64,000 nucleotides of DNA from the NCBI RefSeq assembly GCF_005239225.2, contig NC_133296.1, positions 10,912,001 through 10,976,000 on the forward strand. Direction: 5' to 3'. The notes beneath the pieces are model-generated. The model saw only the letters and a program-made list of their open reading frames with translations. It did no database searches and was not told the DNA's origin. The translations under genes were made by a program, and so were the position numbers. Of this stretch, positions 33,701 through 47,004 are shown in pieces. This DNA comes from Populus alba (lineage: Eukaryota; Streptophyta; Magnoliopsida; Malpighiales; Salicaceae). How positions within the stretch are numbered: position 1 is the first letter of the stretch; each line of letters opens with the position of its first letter.

Positions 33701-35358
33701 AAAATTATTATAGTAAATAGTGTTTTATGAGATAATTTATAGAAAAATTACTACCTCTTTTAATATTATGTTAATTAATTTGATAGAAAACATTTTAAGA
33801 GGTTGCTGCAGTGATAAGAAGTTTAATTTTTTTTTGACAAACATCTAGATAAGAGATTTAATCTTGATTAACATATAAATTGATTTTAAAACATCACCTT
33901 ATAATTAAATGAGCAGAAAAATACCTATATTAGAACAAATATTAAAATATCTTCATATTTAGTAATTTATGAACAATTGATCAAATTCCACTCTAATTCA
34001 TTTAGAAAATAAAACATAAATAATTATTTAATATAAAAATAAAAATAAAAATTGTTATATTAGTTAGTTTGGATTTTTTTCATTTTTTTTGTTTTCATTT
34101 GAGACTTTTGTTGGATTTATTTATTTGCATAGATAGCATTATTATTTTTAATAAGATAGGCGGACAGTATACGTAATGAAGGCAGGAAGCATGATGCCAA
34201 GATGAAGTCATCACTTAAAAATGAGTTTTTTTTTTTTTTTTTTTTTAAAGTTATTCTATATATAGTTAATTCCTTACAAAGACTTTGTTATTAAATGATG
34301 TGGGAGGTTGTAATTAGTGATTTATTAGTTAATAAATTCTATAATTATTATTTTCTAATTATGATAAAATTAATTTTTTATAATTTGAAAGTTTTTCGAT
34401 GCAATGAAACGCCTTAGAATAATTTTTTAAAACTTTTTTTGGCAACATTTCAAATTTAATTAAAATAATGCTATGCATGATGCATATGATAAGATGTCGA
34501 CACTTCAAATTAAATATTTTTATTTTTATTTTTGCAAGGAACATATCAAAATCATGTTATTTCATTTTTAATTTTATTTTCGAATAGATAGAGATTACTT
34601 TGAAATTTTCGTATGATTCATGAATTGAAAATTGGAGTTATTTGATACAGTTTTTTGAGAGAGATTTTTTTTTTAAAAAACATTTGGACGGCTCGTCGTC
34701 TTAAGTAAAAATACGGCTATTTATTAGTTCTCTACAGCCACAAGGCCGGCAGCTGAAATCGCTACTAATTAATGACAAAAATACTGCCATAGTCATTCTT
34801 TTTAAACCCGTCCACGTGATCGGCTTGGTTTAAAATTCAGGTTCTAGATTTTAATCAGGTTATTAGATTATTTGAGTTAATTTTTTTTAATTAAAATAAT
34901 ATTATTTTAGTAATTAACGGGATTACAATTAAGTTTTTAATCAGATCTTATCGAGTTAACTTGCTGGGTCATTCTGGATTTTTCATTACCTTATTTTTTT
35001 TCAACTCGGTTTAGTTTTTATTTCGGATTGGCCAGGTTTCAGATGGACTCGTCAGATCAGGCTAGATTCCAAAACTATGACCATGGCTGTTATTAATATT
35101 TTGGCCTAACCTAGTAGTTATTATTATTATTATTATTATTTTGACGGGTCGACAATTCACCTTTTGAATTATTTTTCTACGTGTGTGACATATTGTTAAG
35201 CAAAACTTTATCTTAAACACTTTTCTTCTTCTTCTTCTTCTTCTTCTTCTTAAAGGATATGATTGTAGTTTGTGGCCTACAGATTCATTATGGTTATAAG
35301 AACTAAAATTGAATAACAAATGGAAATCTTTTAACTTGGGGAAATTCTATATATACCA
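33701..35358. other. Intergenic DNA with TTA and TTC microsatellites
   Basis: A (TTA)n run lies at about 35118-35141 and a (TTC)n run at about 35223-35251. No gene is supported. The minus-strand poly-Arg frame at 35062 is just the TTC repeat. Confidence 0.55.
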
Positions 35359-36211
35359 GGTTCCGTTTGTTTGTAGGAAAGTTATTTTTTTTTTTGAAAA
35401 ATGAATTTCGAGAAAATTAAATTCCTGAAAAATGAATTATTTTTCGATGTTTGATAATATTATGAAAAATGAACTGGATGAATTGGAAATAATTTATTAA
35501 TGAATTAATTTTTTTTCCAAGTTTATCTAATATATATAAAATATTTAATATAAATATTTAATCACTTACAATAAAAAATAAAATCTAAAAAGTATAATGA
35601 TTAATTTTTTTTTATTATATCCTATATTCATACATAGCTTATTTTTATAAAATATAACTATATATGTCATATCATATTATAGAGAAATAACCTTGTGAAA
35701 TATTTTTAAGTAAAACTTATTAATATATTTTTTTCAATTTTAAAAGCTCAAAATAAGTTTTTTTTTTTTTTTCATATGAAGAAAGCCAAATTAGTTTATG
35801 GTAAGAGTTATATATTTAGGTTTTTTTTTTTTTTTCGTATGAAGAATTTTTTAAAAGATAAATAGATACAAAAATATTTTGATGGGTTTTTTGGATAAAT
35901 ATTTTTTTTACTAGTAAAGGCAATTATTCCTTTAATTTCCCTTTAATATATATCAAATAAACATCAAGAAATAAATATAAATATCCAACATCAAACATAG
36001 TCATGCATAAATATTAAGTTTCAATGTCATATACATACATATTAATTCAAATTACAAACATAAACATGTTAGATCGAATTAAATAAGTAAACATACTTGT
36101 CAAATAACAAACATAGTCTGAACCAAAATTTTGAATATAGTCAAACCATCTTAGCAAGCAAGCCTGTAGTAGTGTTGGTTCACAAAATTTTGAACCCAAA
36201 TTTTCCTCAAA

Positions 36212-37100
36212 TTAGCATTTTTTTGCCATAAATGCTTTTGCCAACATTTCATTTTGGACCAAGTGATCAAATGCATCCCCAAGAGTGATCTCATCAAAGC
36301 CTTCAATTTTCATCACTTCCGTATACAACGTATTAACATCAAGTTGATTTTTGCTGAGGCTTTGAATTGCAAATGCTACATCTCCAATATGTTTAGACAA
36401 CTTTTCAACACCATCATCTTCATACATATGATTTCTCTTTCTATATTGCCTCTTTTGTGTACTAGAGGAAGATGTTTATTTTCCCTTAGAAGTTTCTTCA
36501 TATTCCCCTTCATTTTCAATTGAAATTGATTGCTCTTCAGTGTTCTCTTTCAAGTTGAAATTAACATATGATTTTGTATAATTTTCGGTTGCCATGTCTT
36601 TTCCAACAATAATTGTCATTGCCTCGTACATATCAAGTTTTTTGTTAAGATACTTGTCATGATTGGGATGTGTATGTTCATAAAGTTTAGAATATGCAAT
36701 TTTTTAGTTCATTGTATAACATTTTAGAAAAAAAAGTACATATAAAAATTACAAAGAGTATAATATTTATGATACCTTTCCTTTTTCATCATATACATCT
36801 TTCGAAATTGTAATCATCTTCAAACAATCATCCTAGCCAAAGCCACTTTTATTTTTAAGTTTGGTTATTATTCCCCATTCTTTTTTCACAGTCATGAGAT
36901 GATTGTCCACATGCTTAGGCTCGCGTTGCATGTTGAACTTTTGACTGATTTCTGTAGCCACCTTAACAAAAGATTTTGCTTTAAAGGTGGAAGAAGGTTT
37001 GCTTCCTTTAAGCGCCTTCTCAGCTAATATCTTAAGTAACATGTGAGAGATAGGCTTAGACCATGTGAAGTGCTTGCCCTTGCATTTTTCATTCTGTGTG
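36212..37100 (-). pseudogene. Harbinger ORF1, Myb/SANT-like DNA-binding protein (degraded)
   Basis: The plant Harbinger ORF1 signature is visible: FTWSKPISHMLLKILAEKAL, then KPSSTFKAKSF, and HVDNHLMTVKKEW to KSGFG. A stop (TAG) replaces the expected Trp after GFG. The second part, HPNHDKYLNKKLDMYEAMTI onward, lies at about 36450-36670 and has another stop in a Ser-rich stretch (GK-stop-TSSSS) before the C-terminal block MYEDDGVEKLSKHIGDVAFA. ORF1 proteins help bring the transposase to the element ends. This copy cannot make a full product. Confidence 0.75.
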
Positions 37101-37345
37101 GAACTTCATTTCTACAAAAAAATTTTCTTACAAATTTATACAAAATAAAATCATATAATATATAGATTTAATAAATTTCATATAAAAACTACAATTAATA
37201 TTTAAAAGAGAATACATAAAATACATAATAACTTATAATAAAGTCAACATCTACTCCAAATACATAGCAAAGATAATACAAACTCAAGCAAGACATAATA
37301 ACAAAAAACACATATAATTAACACTCATTAGTTTCTTTGAGTGTT

Positions 37346-38675
37346 TTAATCATTCCACATGGTTGATGCAATCATTTCTCTTTTTGTTATCCACTCCCTA
37401 TTCTCTTCTCTTTCCTCCCGTTGACTTAAGTTGATTGTTTGTCTAATTGATTCACCTTCCGAACATATTTCTTCCATAAGAAAGTCATAAGGATTAACTC
37501 CCATTATGTGATTATGAATAATACAACATGCAAGCACAACATCTACTTGTGTTTCATAAGACCAAAAAGATTTTCCATCAATTGATCTAAAACGACTCTT
37601 CAAAATACCAAACCCTCGCTCAATAACGGTTCTTAATGAAAAGTGTCGAAGATTAAATAGCTCCTTTTTATTTTCTGGTGAATATTCTGTAAACTCATTA
37701 AAGTGATATCGAACTCCACGAAAAGGAGAAATGATTCCTTTTCGAATACCGTAACCAGCATCACCAAAATAATATTTCCCTACAAATTAAAAAAAAAACT
37801 ATTACTATCTTTATGTAATAAGACATTTTATATGTTTATTGCATATAATACATACTTTATTATATACCTTTTAAAATTTTTAGACCATTAGGTCTTGATA
37901 ATGCATCACTTAAAACCTGTGAATCATGGGCACTTCCTTCCCAGCTAGCTTAAACATATATAAACTTCAAATCAAAAGTTATAACTGCTAAAACATTTTG
38001 TGTTGTTCCTTCTTTTCGACCGTGAAACTTTCCTTGAATCTCAATAGGAACATTTGCAGGAACATGGGTACCATCAATTGCTCCCACACAATCCTATATA
38101 AACATGAAAAAAATAATTTATAACCTTTTCTTCTGGATGTAATTAATTAATGTATAAAAATATTGGTATTGTTTTCATACCTTAAAATAAGGATAGAATC
38201 TTTGATTATTCATTATCTCTACTGGAACTGTATCGTTTGGATCTTTAATAAGGTATTTGTATAACTTAAGAACTGCTTTTAAAACAATTCTAAAGTAACA
38301 ATGGATAGTTTTAACAGACCTATAGTATATACCACTAATAACACAAAATCTTTGGTTTTGGCCTCCAATTTGTAAGAACACAATTACTTGCTCCCTAATA
38401 GACACATTTTGAGTTGATCGTAATAGGTCACGACTTGTGAGAACATCACACAATCTATATAAGACAACATGTTTCATACGAATTTATTCAACGCAATGTT
38501 TATCACCTCAATTCAAAATGCTGTCAATATAGAATTCTTATTGAGCAATTGCATTTATACGTGGTTCTCTTGGTATATAAATTCTATTTCTTTCTTGTTC
38601 AATAATAGCTACCCCTGTAGCTATCACAGTTACAACTGCTCCCATATATGCTGCATGAATTATCTTACTATCCAT
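37346..38675 (-). pseudogene. PIF/Harbinger DDE transposase (HARBI1-like, degraded)
   Basis: Three exons follow canonical introns: from about 38675 to 38181, 38093 to 37868, and 37779 to 37346. Exon 1 has IPREPRINAIAQ then LCDVLTSRDLLR and the helix-turn-helix-like region. Exon 2 has the first catalytic Asp block VGAIDGTHVPA and the GSAHDSQVL second block. Exon 3 has GDAGYG, the FNLRHFSLRTVIERGFGILK block with the catalytic Glu, and CCIIHNH. All DDE landmarks are recognisable, but there are three stops in the N-terminal part of exon 1 and one in exon 2 (IYV-stop-ASWEG). The gene is therefore inactive. Confidence 0.85.
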
Positions 38676-40462
38676 AACATTAAAGTGAAGTTTTCTGATA
38701 ACAAAATCTAAAAATTTAGGGAAATAAATATTAAAAAAAGCATATAAAATACTTACACAATCAATACAATAAATTATGCTCAAAGAAGTTGACAATATAC
38801 AATTCATAAGTTCACAACGATCAATAAGATCAATCATTTTAATTCTTAAAAATAATTTGATTATCGAATAATTAAATAAAAATAAGTTTTGAAAATCACC
38901 CCGCATGCAGCAATACAACACACAATCAAGTTCATGGGCAGGTTCAATTCAATTCTATTTTGATTTGTTAGTTATAACCATGGAGATTGTTAAGTTTAGG
39001 CACTAATAGACATGCAAGGCTAGTCCATAATATTTGGATGATAAACAAACTAATTAATCCAATCATCAGTTACAAATTAGGAAGATTTTATTGTTAATCT
39101 CTATTTTTAGGGAAACAATACCTACTTAGAGTTGTATTACATTAGAGATTTCATTATGTTATTAAACACATAATTTATAATTGAAATTACAGATATAGTA
39201 TAATTATAATAACAAAACCCCACCGTTCCCCAGCTCTTGCATTGCAACTCTCTAAATCTCTCCCATAACTTAATTAAGACATCATCATGGTTTCTCTATT
39301 TTCTCTCATTCGATTTCTCTATTTCCCCTGGTTTCCCCTCTGTCTGTTTCCAATGGTTTCTCTGTTTTCTCTCATTCGGTTTCTCTAATTCCCCTGAGTT
39401 TCCCCTCCTGTTTTCTCTATTCTCTCTCGCCATTCACTGTTTGTTCTACCAAGTCCTTAACTTTCTCTCTCAGTTGTTCTCTCTTGGTTCTCTTTCTCTA
39501 ATTCCCCTGTTCTCTCTCGGTTCTCTCTCGCCATTCCCCTGTTCTCAAGAAGCAGGACAACATCACAAATTCAAGGGGCAAAGGCAGGGGGGCTAAACCT
39601 TAAGGACCTGCTCCTCCTTCCCAGTTCTCATTCCTCTCTCCCCCGGCTAAATGTACTGATAACGCTGGGAAAGTGAATTAAAAAGAGAGTAAACAATAGA
39701 TTCACTGATTCCCCCCCTTTTACTTTGCGTCTCTCTTTGTGCTGGATTCGAGGACGAGGAAACAGGGTAGGGACTGGATGGGGAAGTTTGGTTTTTCTAA
39801 AGAAGCTGTCGAATGTGCAAGAAAAAATACAATCATTTTTATGGCTTGCTTGTGATGAATTTGGTTGGTTTTTTCTGTGAATTTGTTTGAATGAGACGAG
39901 GTAAGATGAAGAAGAAAACTAGGTATGTGAAAATTTTTTACAGGTAGAAGATAAACCATTATGGATTGTTTGAGTAGCAAATACAAAAACAGAGAAATAA
40001 TAGTTTTTATCGGAACAGACACAACAAATTAAACAAGATTAAAGGATTTTTTGCTATAATTCTTACAGATCTAAACAAAAAAGATAAAAACATAAAGGAA
40101 ATAATATAGAGAAATAGAGAAATTTGAGGGAAAAAAATACCTGAAATAAAAAGTGTTCCAGAGATATGATTCTCAATTCTTCTTGCTTCTGTTTTCAGAG
40201 AGAAACACAGAGAGAGGGGGATTTGACAAAGTATTCCAGAGATGTGTTTTATGTAAAGTATTCCAGAGATGTGTTTTATGTAAAGATAGGGAAGTGTTTT
40301 TCTTTTGACAAGGAAAGGAAAACACTTTCCTGTGATAAAAGGTAGTTTTTTTCTTTGACCGAAAAGAACTTTCCTTTGACTAACTTTTCGGATGGTTACC
40401 AAACATGAAAAAATGAGAAAAATGGATTCCAAGAATTTTTTTTCCTTAAAACAAACAAGGCT

Positions 40463-41140
40463 TAGTTTATTCACTGCGTTCTCACTCAGATGGGATAAAA
40501 AAAAGTTTAATTTTTTTTTTAAAAAATATTTAAATTATAGAAATTTTATGATATTATTATAAAACTCAGTATAACAGTTCAAACTTGAAAAATCCTAACC
40601 TAATTATTTTGTTAGCATAAATTTTAAATTAAATTATATAAGAGTTGTCTTACGTGACCTAGTTCATTGCATACAGGTCCAAAAAAATTCAATCTAATAT
40701 CTAAAGATAAAACTAAATAAAAAATTTCATATTAAAAGATAAAATTGAAAAAAAATAAAAATAAAATAAAAAAACCCATAAAATTTAAAAAACATTGCAT
40801 TAAAGGATGAAATTGAAAAAAAAAAAGAAAAAAAGCTACAAAAATTTTATTATATGATAAAAATATAAAAAATTAATTTATCATCAACTCAATACTAAAA
40901 AATAAAATTAAATAAAATTTCATCTTAAAAGATAGAGTAAAAAAAAAAGGGATGGGAAAGGGTCATAAAACCAAAAGAAATAAAAATCTCATATTAATAA
41001 AAAATGGAATTAAAAAACAAATTTAAAAGATAAAAAAGAAAGCCAAAAAACCACTTCAAAAACTCCGCTTGTTATGTAACAGCCCAAGCGCATGAGCCAT
41101 AGTTAGGACCGCGCGCCTAAACATTTATTATTTTTCTTTT
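40463..41140. repeat. Fragments of the GTTAACC / GATGAAATTGAAAA family
   Basis: Repeated 'attaaaagataaaattgaaaaaa' blocks occur at 40690-41030. No gene was seen. Confidence 0.4.
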
Positions 41141-41350
41141 GTCATCATCGTCCGCCCCACCTTTTTTTAAGGCACAAAATATTAGCTTCTCCCCCATTCG
41201 AACCAGCAACCTCCACGCGTTCACGTTCAAGCCACAAAATGTATCTGGTAATTAATCGATTAAACAAATATCTCAACCAATTTTCTCTTAAACTCAAAAT
41301 ATTTTGCTTCAACGGAGATTCGAACACTCGACCTTTACGGTCACTCAATT
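41141..41350 (-). mobile_element. Dimeric tRNA-related SINE candidate
   Basis: On the minus strand two B-box-like sites occur: GTGTTCGAATCTC (about 41320-41332) and CTGGTTCGAATGG (about 41196-41208). Each is followed by a similar block ('gaagcaaaatattttgagttta' and 'gaagctaatattttgtgcctta'). A degenerate A-box-like 'aattggttgagat' precedes the second. This pattern fits two related SINE monomers in tandem. Confidence 0.45.
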
Positions 41351-41612
41351 AATAAATAAAATAAATTGTGTTGTGGCTTGTGATGAGCTTGTCACTTTGA
41401 AAATTATGACTTATACCAAGATACTAGTTATATACATAGATGTTAAATCCGGATTTACGTTGATTCTGGACCTAATTAATTTGATGGTTGGATCAATTTG
41501 GATATAGTAAAAGATAAGAATGAGTAAAAACCCGGTTGACCCGCAATCCGGCAAAACCCAAATGAGACCTTTTTTTCTCCTCAAATATGTTTTTTCTCCT
41601 AGTTAGAGACTC

Positions 41613-41669
<57 letters not shown>

Positions 41670-42304
41670 TTAGTTGGTTATTAACCATTTTAAAGTTCAT
41701 TATATAAATACTAGAATAATGTTTTATCTTTTCAAAGTGGGATTTGAAACCATTTAGTATATATACTTTCATGTTCACAATATTTTTTTTTAATATGGGA
41801 TTTGAAGCCCTTTAGTAGATATACTCTATGTTCACAAAAAAATATGTTTTTTCAATGTGGGATAAAAAACCTTTTTCGTTTAAATACTTTAACTTAAAAA
41901 GATAACATACTAATATAGTATCTTTTCAATGTGAGATAAAAAAACCTTTTGAAATAATCTTTTACACTTCATTATTTATAACATGTATAACCTATATTCA
42001 TATTGATTGTTTCTTAATTTTTTCATACGAAATATTAAAACTTCAAATATTTTTTTTTAAATTTTTTCGGGTTGATTTGGATTGATCCGAGTTGACCCAA
42101 GTCAACCCTTGTAACCTGGGACTTGAATCCTTCGCCGGGTCAACCTCTAAGTCGGGTATGATAACTATGGTTATATATCTGCATGCCGTAGTTTTAAAAT
42201 TTTATTTTATTGAGTTTTTTTTTATATAATTAAAATAGATATTTATACAAAAAAACTATGATTTAATTTATTTTAAAACATATATTTTTTTATTAAACTA
42301 AAAA
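41351..42304. other. AT-rich intergenic DNA with (AT)n
   Basis: A long (AT)n microsatellite lies at about 41617-41666. A 'caatgtgggat.aaaacc.ttt' block is repeated three or four times at 41735-41960, suggesting an old repeat. No gene was recognised. Confidence 0.45.
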
Positions 42305-43277
42305 CTTGAAAAGCTAAAGAATCATGTTTGATAGATGTTAAACATAATGAAAACCTGTTCGAAGGCAAGAACACTATTGGAATAAGAACCTTTACCTTAC
42401 GAATATCAATTCATGAATGAGAAGCATAAAGAAGAACACCACAAAGTCAATTATATTTTGATAAATTTGATTGTTCTTTATTTAACCAAAGCAAAAAGTG
42501 TTGCATCATGCAAAGCACAATTTTATAAACATCATGGCTGAAAGCTTAAAACCTAAGTACAATCTAAATAACCCTATTTATAATAGATAAGAAACATGTT
42601 ATACAAGTCTGAAAAAAATAATAATAAAAGAGTATAATATAAAATAGGAAAAAGAATCCTAAATCAACTAAGAAACTAATATAAATCCCGCATAGTAGCT
42701 TCCAGGCCTTATCACACGACCTTTCCGATGTTAGATTGATCTAAAACTTTAACACGATATAAAACAAGACTTTAGAAAATATCTGGTAAAATTTTAACTT
42801 GATCCAACGATTGAATAAAAAATTATGTTTGTCAGTGTAAAACTGTGCAATAAAAAAAAAATTAGCCTAATAATCCTTGTAAGAAAAGGGTATTGGAATA
42901 TTAAAGGAATCCTTGCCACTTGAAAACTATATTGCTGCCAATTAAAGATCCTTGTATAACTAAAAAAAGCCTTAAATTTAGTTGTCGAATATCCTTTCAT
43001 TTTTAAGAAAATAATCCTTTTCAAATAAGAAGTCCACAAGTCAAAATGCAACAAATAACAAAATTTATATTGCATCTTCTGACCTATATCATAATGCCTT
43101 GTAGAACTGTGATTAACTTAAAATTTTAACCCAAAGTAAGAAAAGATATCCAAAAACTCTTGGTTAAAATTTAGCCTGATCTAATTATCAAATTGAATGT
43201 GATGATTGATAGTGTAATTCTAGACTGTATACAATTTTATGCCAAAATCTAAATGTGACCTTATTTGGACCTTATCA
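42305..43277 (-). repeat. Gypsy 3' LTR, truncated
   Basis: It is collinear with 44850-45803 ('agctaaagaatca', 'agaacctttaccttacgaatatca', 'gattgttctttatttaacca') but lacks about 75 bp at the lower-coordinate end. Confidence 0.75.
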
Positions 43278-44798
43278 AGATGATTCATCCTCAAATCACC
43301 AATAGGTATACTAGACAACTCTTTGACCTCTTGTTGAAGCCTTTGAAGTTCTTTTCTTACCTGTTCTTGCCTTCAACAACATTGTATGAAAGTAGTAGCC
43401 GATAATAATTTTATATATGCATGCCTTACTAACCATTTCCATACATATTTCATGTGGTAACCACAACCTCACATTGTTGTGTTACCATTTTAGCTTCATT
43501 TCTTTTTCAATTTCAATTGGTATTTATAAACCTGTTTAGATGACAATGAAGCAGGGGTTTATGTCCTTCCATATATCTCAATAGAATACCTATTTTTTAA
43601 ATTCACCATGCATGGCCTTCCTATCAAATTGCCAAGGTTTCACCAATAAGATGTGACTTGTATGCATTGGAACCACATCATACAAAATCTCATCAACATG
43701 CTTCCCAATAAAAAATGAAATCAAGACCTACTTAGTCACTTTCACCTCACCATAATCATTCAATAATTGCAACTTATAAGGTATATTATGCTCAATCGTA
43801 TACAAGTTCAGTTTATTAACAAGGATAGTACTACATTAGCATAACTTTCAAGATCTATAATCAAACTACACACCTTGTTTTATACATGGAAATACGTATG
43901 GAAGCTATTCTCCTTCTGGTCGAAACTAACATTCTTTCAACTTGATTCTGCATAAATCGATCGATCTTTAATTCCCACGGATGGAAAATCATAGTCATCA
44001 TCATTTACATTTGTATTTTTATCCATAAAATCAACAAAGTCAATTTTATTATTTTGTATATCCCTCCAGATAAGGGTTCCTCACTTATCAACCCCTATTC
44101 TCAATCTATTTGTCCCACTATTTTGTTGTCTTATCGAAGCCATCTCATCTTTCAGATTCATCATGCTTAACATAACATTAGTCGGAATGCTCAAGTATGA
44201 CAATAAAATTTGGGAATGAAACCCTTATTTGCACCTGAAAAAGAAGCAACATACATGTTTTTATAACTTGACGTAAATTTGACTCGTTACGCAATTCTAA
44301 ACATCAAAATTCAAAGTCTAGACCACACAATATTAGAACAACCTCAAATTTGAAATGCGGTACCCTTATACTTAATAAATAATAAATATCGATTTATAGG
44401 TCATTATCACATGCCTAGGTATCGAAAACCTGTGTATGATCAGTTTGTGATAGAGTTTAACTCATAATTGAAACCCCACTCAAACGATATCAAAAGAATC
44501 TTAAATTTAATAAATAGTGTGATTCACCACAAATAACTAGTACATCAGTTTTAAAGTGATTTTAAGATTATTTGACTTGGTTTCTCTATTGGCTGTGTTT
44601 TTTTTTTGTTTTACTTTTTATGTTACTCATATGTTTAGGAACAATAACAAAACAAAACAACATTTTTTTTCTAGTACTAATATGCCAAAAATACAAAGAG
44701 AATAAGACTAGAAAACACAACTAAACTTATGGAATACAAATAAAACAAAATTTTCAGAAAGATATGACCTGATTTTAGATTTTAGCTCTAATACCAAT
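43278..44798 (-). pseudogene. Gypsy gag-protease remnant
   Basis: Reading the minus strand at about 43870-43590 gives a retropepsin-like region: CSLIIDLESYANVV (normally a DGGS-type catalytic turn, here IDLES), then YKLQLLNDYGEVKV, VDEILYDVVPMH, HILLVKPWQFDRKAMH. It has a frameshift and several stops. No reverse transcriptase or integrase remains. The block at 43960-44170 may be gag-to-protease linker. Confidence 0.65.
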
Positions 44799-45803
44799 TG
44801 ATGCGAACTTTGTAATAACGTGGTCATGTCACCTACAAGCAAGAAAGAGAAATCCTGGAAAGCTAAAGAATCAAGTTTTATAGAAGTGTGACACAATGAA
44901 AACTTGTCTAAAGGCACCAATATTATCAGAATAAGAACCTCCACCTTAAGAATATCACTTCACGAACGAGAATTATAAGGAAGAACACTACACAGTCAGT
45001 TATACTTTGATAAGTTTGATTGTTCTTTGTTTAACCAAAAAGAAAAGTCTTGCATCACGTAAAACACAAGTCTATTCAAGACATCATGGCTGGAAGCTTA
45101 AAACCTAAAGACAATCTAAATTACCTTATTAATAATAGGTGAAAAACATCCTAAACAATTCTGAAAAAATAATAATAATAATTATAAATCAACTAGGAAA
45201 CTAAAATAAATCTTACATGGTAACTTCTAGATCTTATCGTAAGACCTTCCCGATGTTGGATTGATTTGAAATTTTAACATAATATAAAACATGACATTTG
45301 TGAAATATTTGGCAAAATTTCAACTTAATTCAACTGGTTGAATAAAAAATTATGCTTGTTAGCATAAAACTATACTATAGAAAAAATCAACCCAAGAATC
45401 CTTGTATGAAAAGGATTTTAGAACATTAAAGGAATCTTTACCACACTTGAAAATCATATTGCTGCCCATTAAAGATTCTTGTAGAACTAGAAAAAGCACA
45501 AAATTGGATGCTGGGTATCCTTTTATTATTAGAAAAAGAATCATTTTCAAATAAAAAATTCACAAGTCAAAAGGTAACCAATAATAAAATCCATATTGCA
45601 TCTTTGACCTATATCGCGTTGCTTTGTAGAACTCTGATTGACTTGAAATTTAAACAAAAAATGAAAAAAATATATATGAAAACTCTTGGTTAAATTTCAT
45701 CATGATCCAAAGATTGAGTTGAAAGTTATGCTAAATAGCGTAAAACTGGACATCATAAAATTTTACACCAAAATCTAAATCGAACCTTGTTAGAATCGTA
45801 TCA
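44799..45803 (-). repeat. Gypsy 5' LTR
   Basis: It is about 1005 bp, with TG...CA ends, next to the primer-binding site. Confidence 0.75.
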
Positions 45804-46926
45804 AAATTGCCACGCGGGAGCCCAACAAGAAGATCTTAGTGCACTGCTTCCAACACCACCACATAAGCAGTTGTTTAACTGCAAGAAGACACCGCATGTG
45901 CCATAAAAATAAGGCAAACACCTCCCACATGAGCTAGCCTATTTTCCCTACCTGTTTTTACCCTAGTCCCCATATTTGTTTAAGTTTTAATTTTGATCCC
46001 TTAACACTTAATTATTCTATATTAGCTGGGTTTTGTTTTATTTTGCAAAACTAAAAATCAATTGAGCCCCAAACATTTCCTTCAATATTGCAAAATCCTT
46101 GTATCAAGACATCCAAAACAAATTACCAAGTCAAATCCAAATTAAAACCAATATGAATGAATCAAATTGAAATAAGTTTTAAAAAAAGAACATGAACTTT
46201 TCTTTTGATTGTGCAAATCAATCTCTAATTTTAGCAAAGAAAAAAAAAGATAGAAAATTTCTTTAATCTTCAAATTCAACCCCTAGAACTCTAATTATTT
46301 GAAATCAATAAAATAAAATTTTATTTTACTAAACTAAGCATTTACCAAAGATAAAATATTTCTTTCACACATCAAAATCCTCGTAGGCATGAAAAACAAA
46401 TAAACGAAACCAATAACAAATCAAAGCAATGTAATCAAATATGAAGAAAAAAGACATTGGAGGATCAAAACATAAAAAAAATCATGGGGATTAAAAAAAC
46501 ACCTGTTTCACAATTCTGAGAATCGACAGTTGGTTATGGTCATGAAGTTTAAATAAAAAGGAAATTTTGACAAGAGTTTTTAAACATGAAAAAGAAAAGG
46601 ATTAGCAATTTATAATTAGTTAGTATAATGACATGAGAAACGACCACGATATTGAACTTTTTCGAAGCTGGTTCGACTTATAAGCAAACACCTAATCATG
46701 ATTCAAGATTCTAAGTAAATTACAAGTAATAGCCAATTAGACTTTTATCCACGTATTGAACAGCCCTCAAAAGAATCCTGGTCGTTAAACAAAATGCCTA
46801 CGATAGTCCATAGGCACCCAAAACCAAGTTTAATCAGAGGGGAATCACACAAATAATTGACGCCAAATGTTTAGTGTTAGAATGGAAGAATGATTGAGTC
46901 ATTCAAATTTTGCCCTGACATGATTT
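45804..46926. other. Intergenic DNA, repeat-like
   Basis: From 45940 to 46330 there are blocks of the type seen at 1-670 ('ccctta.cacttaattattc', 'caattgagccccaaacatttcc'). No gene was recognised. Confidence 0.35.
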
Positions 46927-47004
46927 TCACAGGTTTAACAGTCTCTTTACTCCATCAACAAATGTGCTTAAAGATAACTCTTCCTCCATTTTGGTACGGA
47001 GGTT

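Larger units (their letters stand above)
35359..40462 (-). mobile_element. PIF/Harbinger DNA transposon, degraded full-length relative of MITEs A and B
   Basis: The left end begins GGTTCCGTTTGTTTGTAGG and for about 350 bp matches the ends of MITE A (17715) and, inverted, MITE B. The right end (40290-40462) matches the other MITE end ('gaaaacactttcctg', 'tttgactaacttt', 'ggttaccaaacatgaaaaaa', 'aaacaaacaaggctt'). Between them lie a DDE transposase and a Myb/SANT-like ORF1, both on the minus strand and both with in-frame stops. The target duplication is not clear. At 39290-39540 a pyrimidine-rich leader-like stretch is imperfectly duplicated, and a 28-bp tandem repeat lies at about 40231-40286. 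Confidence 0.8.
42305..45803 (-). mobile_element. Ty3/Gypsy LTR retrotransposon, internally deleted
   Basis: Direct repeats of about 1 kb (42305-43277, truncated, and 44799-45803) flank only 1.5 kb of internal DNA. The right repeat runs TGATGCGAAC...CGTATCA with TG...CA ends. Just inside it (about 44785-44796) lies the complement of a primer-binding site, TGGTATTAGAGC, close to initiator tRNA-Met. The element is therefore on the minus strand. Confidence 0.8.

Noticed and set aside
35062..35319. Poly-arginine frame on the minus strand
   Set aside because: Produced by the TTC microsatellite.
39237..39596. 119-codon frame with repeated CFLSFGFSNSP-like segments
   Set aside because: It is an imperfectly duplicated pyrimidine-rich leader within the Harbinger element, with no coding support.
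41617..41666. Long (AT)n as a possible origin or matrix attachment site
   Set aside because: Simple microsatellites are common here (also 54695 and 62779), and the sequence alone does not support a specific role.
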